From: Xenorhabdus bovienii
GTDB taxonomy: Bacteria; Pseudomonadota; Gammaproteobacteria; Enterobacterales; Enterobacteriaceae
Assembly (NCBI RefSeq): GCF_024721015.1
Contig: NZ_JANAIF010000031.1
Span: 1 to 46,218 of the forward strand
Direction of reading: 5' to 3'
DNA: 46,218 nt
In this document: positions 40,556 through 46,218 of the stretch, piece by piece
How positions within the stretch are numbered: position 1 is the first letter of the stretch
Layout: each line of letters starts with the position of its first letter
Notes under the pieces: model-generated
Seen by the model: only the letters and a program-made list of their open reading frames with translations
Databases searched by the model: none
What the model was told of the DNA's origin: nothing
Position numbers and translations under genes: made by a program

Positions 40556-40870
40556 ATTTACTGGGAAAATATCAGTGAAATACAGCCGGAACGGCCTGAG
40601 CTGAGTCGGTTACTGAAGGACTGTCATCCTGCTGATTGAACAGATAGACAATCTGACCCGCCTGAGTAACAGCAACTGAATAACCCTCAAATATCCCCCC
40701 GTAACAAAAGCTGTAATAACGGCAATTAGCAACATGCTGATAGACTTGATGACAACAATGACCCATAAAAACGGGCTTAGTCGCAGGGAGCGTCAGAAAC
40801 AGGGTTCGGATACTGGGAAAATATAAAGGGAAACAGGCTGATCTGGAACATCACAGAGAAAGGTATGTTC
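40556..40870 (+). pseudogene. serine recombinase (resolvase/invertase) relic
   Basis: Broken pieces of a Tn3-resolvase-like gene remain. From 40556: IYWENISEIQPERPELSRLL then KDCHPAD, then in a shifted frame IEQIDNLTRLSN, matching the family segment ...RPELxRLL...GDxLLVEQIDRLxRL. Near 40785-40870: RRERQKQGS then, in another frame, KGKQADLEHHRERY, matching the end of the catalytic domain. Several frameshifts and stops show it is dead. The N-terminal serine region is not recognisable. Confidence 0.65.
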
Positions 40871-40959
40871 CTTATCACGATTAATCATCCAGATCATACT
40901 GAAAAACAACATTACTATTAATCATACCATAGAAAATATAATAATTATAAGGATGAAGA

Positions 40960-41135
40960 ATGCTTAATAATATAATTCCACCATCCAAAATAAAACTGTT
41001 TTGACCTTCACAGATTTCTACTGGTCATTGACCACTATATATAAAGAAGCAATACATGCGGGTCTTTGTATAGTGGAAACACGTGAAATAAAAAAGCCTC
41101 TTGACTGTATTTATCATACTTACAAATCATCCTAA
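40960..41135 (+). pseudogene. fragment resembling a methyltransferase C-terminus
   Basis: An ATG at 40960 with a good ribosome-binding site (AAGGATGAAGA) opens a short frame (MLNNIIPPSKIKLF, stop). A one-base shift leads into 41001-41135, which reads DFYWSLTTIYKEAIHAGLCI then VETREIKKP. That pattern is common at the C-terminus of class I SAM methyltransferases. It ends 13 bp before an intact methyltransferase gene. It may be the remains of a second methyltransferase. Evidence is limited to this short match. Confidence 0.4.
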
Positions 41136-41148
41136 AAAAGAGCTTGCC

Positions 41149-41808
41149 ATGAATAAGAACTGCAAACGTTATACAGAATGGTGGTTGGAGCAGGAAAAAT
41201 TAAGAACGAATGATGAAACCCCGGTAAAAATCACACTGGCAGGAATTAAGTTATCTGTTATTCCTCAAGTATTTCTTCCATCTCCATTACAAACGCACTC
41301 TACACCATTACTTATAAAAAACATTATAGATCATGATTTTACTGGGAAAAAAGTTCTTGATATAGGAACTGGCAGTGGTATTCTTGCTATTTATTCTGCC
41401 CTTAATGGTGCATCTTTGGTAGTAGCAACAGATATCAATGATAATATATTACACCATGCTAAAAGTAATGCTTATCTGAATAAGGTTACTGATATCCATT
41501 TTATAAATAGTAATATCTTTGAGTCTATTGATGGTAAATATGACTATATATTCGCCAATGGGCCCATTTCTCCTGAGTCTTGGTCAGAAAAAACACTTTC
41601 CGGGCATACAATATCGAGTTACGGAGAAACTATTTTTAGTCAGTATCGTAACTATCTGATAAATGAAGGGGTAATGTTTATGACATTCGCAGAGTTTGGC
41701 TCAACAGAGATATTCTACAAGACACTTCAAAAAAATTCCGTTATGCACAGAGAAAAAAGAGAAACAAAATTTGGCGTATGGTGGAGTTTTCACGAAATAA
41801 AAAAATAA
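41149..41808 (+). CDS. class I SAM-dependent methyltransferase (PrmB/HemK-like core)
   Basis: The protein (219 residues from the ATG at 41149) has the SAM-binding motif VLDIGTGSGILAIYSA, an acidic strand end (VATDIND) and FANGPISPE at the position of the NPPY-type motif IV found in N5-glutamine and N6-adenine methyltransferases. The substitution of NPP by NGP is unusual and could alter the substrate. No neighbour suggests a target. The gene is AT-rich compared with the core genes, which suggests transfer. A TTG 16 codons upstream is possible but the ATG fits better. Confidence 0.75.
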   Translation: MNKNCKRYTEWWLEQEKLRTNDETPVKITLAGIKLSVIPQVFLPSPLQTHSTPLLIKNIIDHDFTGKKVLDIGTGSGILAIYSALNGASLVVATDINDNILHHAKSNAYLNKVTDIHFINSNIFESIDGKYDYIFANGPISPESWSEKTLSGHTISSYGETIFSQYRNYLINEGVMFMTFAEFGSTEIFYKTLQKNSVMHREKRETKFGVWWSFHEIKK

Positions 41809-41813
41809 AACTG

Positions 41814-42032
41814 ATGAGAAGCCCTAACCCAACACCGACTTATCTGGAGGTATTTATCCTATTGACATTTACTACAGTTATATTTATTTGTAATTTTTTA
41901 CTGTTGATTCCAATCCAGACAATAAATAATGTTACCCCTATAAAAACAAAATATTCAAATAATAACAATCAATATATAACAAACAGATTTTATAATTCCA
42001 GTATAAATAATAGAATATCAACAGCATTGTGA
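41814..42032 (+). CDS. possible small membrane protein
   Basis: A frame of 72 codons directly after the methyltransferase could encode a protein with one membrane helix (EVFILLTFTTVIFICNFLLL) and an Asn-rich tail. No family is recognised and no strong ribosome-binding site is seen. The AT-rich composition makes chance frames likely, so this is a weak call. The following 240 bp to the rhomboid gene hold nothing I recognise. Confidence 0.25.
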   Translation: MRSPNPTPTYLEVFILLTFTTVIFICNFLLLIPIQTINNVTPIKTKYSNNNNQYITNRFYNSSINNRISTAL

Positions 42033-42273
42033 TCAATATCATTTTAAAGTTAAATAAGATAATCACTTAATATATACAAAAATAAATTAATTTACATCAA
42101 TGATATATATATTTAAGCACACAACCAAAATTATTGTGCTAAAATAAAATTCAAATCTCATATGTAAATCAGTGAATCCAAATATTTCAGGACATGGGAT
42201 CAATTTTTATAATTACATTTTTTCAAGGCCAGAGTCAATTTTGATTTCTCATAAATAATAAGGCAATAACACA

Positions 42274-42834
42274 GTGAAATTATGGCTAAAAAAACGCCTT
42301 AGTATACTAATCGGATTAACAGCAATACTTATCTTCGTTCACTTGATCAGTACCCTGACCGGTAGTGCATTGAATCATTTCGGTATCATTCCCAGATACT
42401 TCCAAGGCCTGATCGGTATTCCGCTATCCCCATTTCTACACGGTAGCTGGAAACACTTGTTCAGTAATCTTCCTGCATTATTGATGCTAAGTACGTTACT
42501 GATGACCCACTCCATTCGCTATTATGTTCTTGCCAGTCTGTTTATTATCTTTATGGAAGGGACACTGGTCTGGTTATTTGGCCGAACATCTATTCATATT
42601 GGTGCCAGCGGCTGGATTTTTGGGCTGTGGGGATTATTGCTGGCCAATGCTTTCTTCCAAAGGAGAGCAAAAGATTTCTTCTTTGCCATTCTGGTCTTTG
42701 TGTATTACGGTGGGATCGCCTTTGGCTTGTTACCATGGCAAGAAGATGTTTCAACGGAAGGGCATATTTTTGGCGCTATTGCGGGGCTGGTTTTTTCTTG
42801 GCTCACCAAGAAATGGATTATCACGAACCGTTAA
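42274..42834 (+). CDS. rhomboid-family intramembrane serine protease
   Basis: The 186-residue protein has about six hydrophobic segments and the rhomboid catalytic residues: Ser112 in HIGASGWIFG and His164 in EGHIFGAIAG. The HGSWKHLFSN motif (H56, H61, N65) of the oxyanion region is also present. It cleaves transmembrane substrates within the inner membrane. It starts with GTG preceded by AAGG. It is a basic rhomboid of six helices, distinct from GlpG, which has an N-terminal cytoplasmic domain. The substrate is unknown. Confidence 0.88.
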   Translation: MKLWLKKRLSILIGLTAILIFVHLISTLTGSALNHFGIIPRYFQGLIGIPLSPFLHGSWKHLFSNLPALLMLSTLLMTHSIRYYVLASLFIIFMEGTLVWLFGRTSIHIGASGWIFGLWGLLLANAFFQRRAKDFFFAILVFVYYGGIAFGLLPWQEDVSTEGHIFGAIAGLVFSWLTKKWIITNR

Positions 42835-42903
42835 ACACCGTAAACCCTCGTCCAGTGCGAGGGTGTCGCAAAAGGACGGGGGCCGTCACTAAAAATAGAT
42901 ACA

Positions 42904-42926
42904 AAATACGGCTATCAGCCGTATTT
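42904..42926. terminator. bidirectional terminator between rhomboid and monooxygenase genes
   Basis: A 10-bp perfect stem (AAATACGGCT with AGCCGTATTT) and a 3-nt loop lie between the two convergent genes, with A/T tracts on both sides. A second hairpin, ACCCTCG/CGAGGGT at 42844-42864, lies just after the rhomboid stop. Confidence 0.8.
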
Positions 42927-42930
42927 TAAA

Positions 42931-44379
42931 TTATTCCCATCTCAGTGCCGTATCATCTACAGGCTGTCCCAATACCTCTTTATCCTTTTTATAATCATGT
43001 GGAACATGCCAATTCGGGCTGCGCCCCTGACGAGGAAGACCTTCATCACCTCGCCTCACATAACCCGATTGTAACTCACCAAAAATGTTTTCGTGTTTCA
43101 ACATTTCATCCGGCTGAGCATAAGCTGTCACAGACTTAGCACCACGACGATCCATCTCTTTCAGTAATCGGCAAACATAATCTGCGGATAGATCCACTTT
43201 CAATGTCCAAGAACTGTTGATATAGCCAAACAAATAAGCAAAATTCGGAATATCCTGTATCAACGTTCCCTTGTAGAGCATACGATTATTGCCCTGCAGT
43301 TTTTGCTCATCAATAGAAATTTCAACTCCACCAAGAGAGCGTAATTTCAGACCTGTAGCAGAAACGATGATATCCGCCGGCAACTCCTTGCCAGATTGCA
43401 GTAAAATGCCATTTTCAGTAAAGCGTTTAACCTGGTCGGTCACAATAGAGGATTTGCCTTCTTTCAGTGACTTTAAAAAATTACCATTGGGGATCACACA
43501 CAACCGTTCATCCCAAGGCATGTACTTTGGTGTAAGGTGATTCATATTAAAACTTGGCCCAACCCTTTTGCGGGCTGACGACAATAAAAACGATTTCAAC
43601 AGCGTAGGTAAATGTCGGCTGGTTTTATAAAGTAAACGGTGCATAAAGATATTACGATTTCGGCTGAATGAGTAAACCCAGCGTTTTGGTATAAATTTAC
43701 TTAAAAACTCAGCGATTTTATCTGTTCCGGGTACAGACAAATAATAACTGGGGGAGCGCTGTAGCATAGTGACATGTTCGGCAATATTTGCCATTGTTGG
43801 AACTAACGTGGCTGCTGTCGCCCCACTACCAATAACAACAACCCGTTTTCCTTTATAGTCTAATCCTTCAGGCCAATGTTGGGGATGAATAACGGGCCCT
43901 TTGAAATCCTCAATACCGGGAAATTCAGGTAAATACGCTTCATCATAGTTGTAATAACCCGTCGCCGCGACCAGATAATTACAGGTAAAAGTTCGAGTTT
44001 CTCCACTCGTCTCCTCAACAGCGGTAATGTTCCATTGGTTAGTCGTGCCAGACCAGTCCGCATGAGTAATTTTTAACCCAAACTGGATTTTTTTATCAAT
44101 TCCATACTCTTTTGCCGTTTTATTGACATAGTTTTTAATTGACTCGCCATCGGCAAAAACACTGGTTTCAGACCAAGGCCGGAATTTATAACCAAAAGTC
44201 ATCATATCTGAATCTGAACGGATGCCCGGATAACGAAATAAATCCCAAGTCCCTCCGATAGCATGACGGCGCTCTAAAATAATCACCTTTTTATCGGGAC
44301 ATTCTCTTGTTAAATGACATGCCATACCAATGCCAGCAACCCCGGCCCCCATGATCAAAACATCATACTGGTTACTCAT
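42931..44379 (-). CDS. flavin-dependent Baeyer-Villiger monooxygenase (EthA-like)
   Basis: The 482-residue protein has an N-terminal FAD motif GAGVAGIGMA, the GGTWDLFRYPGIRSDSD segment, the Baeyer-Villiger fingerprint FxGxxxHxxxWP at 159-170 (FKGPVIHPQHWP) and a second nucleotide motif GSGATAA (NADPH). Along its length it resembles mycobacterial EthA more than cyclohexanone-type enzymes. It would insert oxygen next to a ketone or oxidise a sulfur compound using NADPH and O2. AGGAGAG precedes the ATG. The MFS gene lies 213 bp upstream on the same strand. Confidence 0.88.
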   Translation of the reverse strand: MSNQYDVLIMGAGVAGIGMACHLTRECPDKKVIILERRHAIGGTWDLFRYPGIRSDSDMMTFGYKFRPWSETSVFADGESIKNYVNKTAKEYGIDKKIQFGLKITHADWSGTTNQWNITAVEETSGETRTFTCNYLVAATGYYNYDEAYLPEFPGIEDFKGPVIHPQHWPEGLDYKGKRVVVIGSGATAATLVPTMANIAEHVTMLQRSPSYYLSVPGTDKIAEFLSKFIPKRWVYSFSRNRNIFMHRLLYKTSRHLPTLLKSFLLSSARKRVGPSFNMNHLTPKYMPWDERLCVIPNGNFLKSLKEGKSSIVTDQVKRFTENGILLQSGKELPADIIVSATGLKLRSLGGVEISIDEQKLQGNNRMLYKGTLIQDIPNFAYLFGYINSSWTLKVDLSADYVCRLLKEMDRRGAKSVTAYAQPDEMLKHENIFGELQSGYVRRGDEGLPRQGRSPNWHVPHDYKKDKEVLGQPVDDTALRWE

Positions 44380-44592
44380 AATTGTCTCTCCTACAAGGTT
44401 CTCTTTTAATGAAATAAGTTTCCCTCAATCAAGACATGTTATTTTTTATTCAATAGGACAACCATTTGTATTTATGAGATAGGGGTATCATAGTTAGAGA
44501 CAGGGAATTATTGCTACCGACCAGACGCATGGCTAAAGCAACCTGAATATAACCAGTAAAATGAGAACTGTTTTTGAAATACATTTTCTCTA

Positions 44593-45834
44593 TTAACCAA
44601 CAGAACGCGGATACAGTTTTTCATAATATCCATCCAACGATTCACTGCTCATCTTGCAAAGATGCATAAAATTAGGCGTTTTAATAATCAAAATGGAACA
44701 GAATAACAATATCAATGACATGCCAAGCAGAATGCTGTTAACACTTAGAAACTGAATACTGTAAGTAGAAAATAACATTCCCAATGGAATGGGAATAATG
44801 CACAGAGATAAAAATACAGATTCCATGGAGTGCCTTTGTGAAGAAGGTGTTGCCGTCATCCTGATAGATGTTGTGTTTATGTTATAAATAACAACGCCAA
44901 TGCCTGCAATCAACATGGATATATTGATATGAATATTTGACTGCGATATGGATACGCCGAAAATACCAAGTGAAACTAAAATAGTTCCAGTCAATGATGC
45001 ATAACCTTTACCGAGCATCTGATTGAAAAATTTTACTAAAACGCTACTACCCAAGAACATTCCCGCACCAAAGAAAAACTCAGCTACCCCCAAGTCAAAT
45101 GCACCTAGTTTCATCGTATTGATGATCAAAAAAGGAATAAAGTAAGAAACCAATGGGACGATGACAAAATTAAAAACACCAGAAATTGCACCTAACCTTA
45201 ATTCTGTAGGGTTGTTCTTTAAGATCTTTAAACTCACCTTTGATGTATCAGCTTTTTTTTCTGATGGCATCATAGAAACCCAAAGAAAACCTAAGAAAGA
45301 GATGACGACACTGCAAAATACAATGACGAGTATATGCCCATATGCAAGATAACTAATTAATATTCCAGAGATAGCCGGGCCTGATACAACGTTCAGTGAA
45401 CTGACCAACCCTCTAGCTCTGAAAGCAAGATCGGTGTTTGTATTATGCAATATTCGGCTGATGATACTGTTTCCAATCGGTTGGGTCAGTATAGAGAACA
45501 GAGATGTGACGATAAAAAATATTCCCCAGTAAAAGTAGTTTTTACTTTCAATAAAGTACAGGCTGGAAATAATAAGTAAGCTTAAAATACAGAATGAAAT
45601 CAAATAGAACTTAGTTGAAAACTTGTCACCATACAAACCGAAAGCAAGCAAAGTAAGCACCTGCAATGCCCACGATATAAAAAGAAAATAGCCTAACTCA
45701 ACGACCAATCCGAGTTGATTAAGCATAATCCATGTAAACAACATTCCTATTGTTTTAATGGAGATAGTGAATAAAACATCACTGACTTGGTATATAACAA
45801 AGTTAGTGATACTATACTTTTTCATCAAGTTCAT
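44593..45834 (-). CDS. MFS transporter, probable exporter
   Basis: The protein of 413 residues has about 12 hydrophobic segments in two halves and resembles major facilitator proteins of the drug/siderophore export type. A partial inter-helix loop motif is visible (FGLYGDKFSTK, like GxxxDRxGRR). I used the ATG at 45834 with AAGGA 11 nt upstream; a TTG two codons earlier is possible. The substrate is unknown. The adjacent monooxygenase might act on the same compound, but the gap between the genes is too long to prove an operon. Confidence 0.75.
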   Translation of the reverse strand: MNLMKKYSITNFVIYQVSDVLFTISIKTIGMLFTWIMLNQLGLVVELGYFLFISWALQVLTLLAFGLYGDKFSTKFYLISFCILSLLIISSLYFIESKNYFYWGIFFIVTSLFSILTQPIGNSIISRILHNTNTDLAFRARGLVSSLNVVSGPAISGILISYLAYGHILVIVFCSVVISFLGFLWVSMMPSEKKADTSKVSLKILKNNPTELRLGAISGVFNFVIVPLVSYFIPFLIINTMKLGAFDLGVAEFFFGAGMFLGSSVLVKFFNQMLGKGYASLTGTILVSLGIFGVSISQSNIHINISMLIAGIGVVIYNINTTSIRMTATPSSQRHSMESVFLSLCIIPIPLGMLFSTYSIQFLSVNSILLGMSLILLFCSILIIKTPNFMHLCKMSSESLDGYYEKLYPRSVG

Positions 45835-46132
45835 TATCAAATTTTTCCTTTACTTCATTGAAGCCTGTTACTGCATTTATGATTCTAATTAATCCTGGAA
45901 AGTGGAATTTTCAATCAAAACTCTTCCAGTAAAATAAATATTTATTAAGTTTAACAAACTAAAAAAATATTAGATAAAAAATTATAAAATAATGAGTTAT
46001 AAAATTTAAAACACAAATATCTTTTAAAGACATAACAGCAGACAGATAATTATGCTATCATAGATTGAGTTAACTTAATTATAAAGATAAATATTACATT
46101 CTCATATTATTATGGAAATTATGTAAAGTACA

Positions 46133-46218
46133 AAAATACATAAAATACATAAAATACATAAAATACATAAAATACATAAAATACATAAAATACATAAAAT
46201 ACATAAAATACATAAAAT
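46133..46218. repeat. 9-bp tandem repeat (AAAATACAT)n, cut by the window end
   Basis: The unit AAAATACAT repeats without visible change for 9 full copies plus 5 bases and continues to the last base shown, so the true array may be longer. It lies upstream of the MFS gene in very AT-rich DNA (45835-46132 holds no recognisable gene). A 9-bp unit keeps frame if transcribed within a gene, and would alter spacing if in a promoter. Confidence 0.95.

Noticed and set aside
40572..40766. A 64-codon minus-strand frame
   Set aside because: It is antisense to the serine recombinase relic, which explains the sequence better.

Overview
The window comes from a gammaproteobacterial chromosome, most probably Xenorhabdus (Photorhabdus is the nearest alternative). 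The dnaA-dnaN-recF-gyrB and rpmH-rnpA-yidD-yidC-mnmE blocks, asd and the selenocysteine formate dehydrogenase operon are close to their enterobacterial counterparts. A TccC-type insect-toxin relic and a hemophilin/type XI secretion locus fit an entomopathogenic nematode symbiont. The genus call rests on remembered family similarity, not on a search.

Layout, left to right. (1) 60-1604: a PIN-domain toxin and its antitoxin, lying directly downstream of the fdo operon. (2) 1607-8019: fdoGHI (formate dehydrogenase-O, with an in-frame TGA for selenocysteine), divergent fdhD, and a convergent acetyltransferase. (3) 8020-14814: a haem-acquisition operon consisting of a secreted hemophilin-like protein, its Slam-type outer-membrane secretor, a TonB-dependent receptor and a dedicated TonB, preceded by a candidate Fur box. 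(4) 14811-24918: an accessory operon on the minus strand with an ACP, two ketosynthases with intact catalytic residues, a chain-length-factor-like ketosynthase lacking its cysteine, a half-length ketosynthase homologue, a fusion of a class III aminotransferase with a cyanobacterial-type acyl-ACP reductase, two SDR reductases, and an adjoining flavodoxin-fold oxidoreductase gene behind a terminator. The logic predicts an ACP-bound polyketide or fatty chain released as an aldehyde and converted to a primary amine. This is the most interesting system here. (5) 24919-25859: a very AT-rich gap with a decayed SDR gene. (6) 25860-36418: the conserved mnmE to gyrB replication and translation block. 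(7) 36540-42032: a decayed accessory stretch around asd, holding a TccC gene with an internal deletion and a frameshift inside its phospholipase-like effector, an IS982-family relic, a serine-recombinase relic, a methyltransferase-like fragment, an intact methyltransferase and a doubtful small membrane ORF. (8) 42274-46218: a rhomboid protease, an EthA-like Baeyer-Villiger monooxygenase, an MFS transporter, and a 9-bp tandem repeat running off the window end.

No tRNA, rRNA or CRISPR array was seen. Start codons were moved from the longest reading frame where a ribosome-binding site or family length argued for it.
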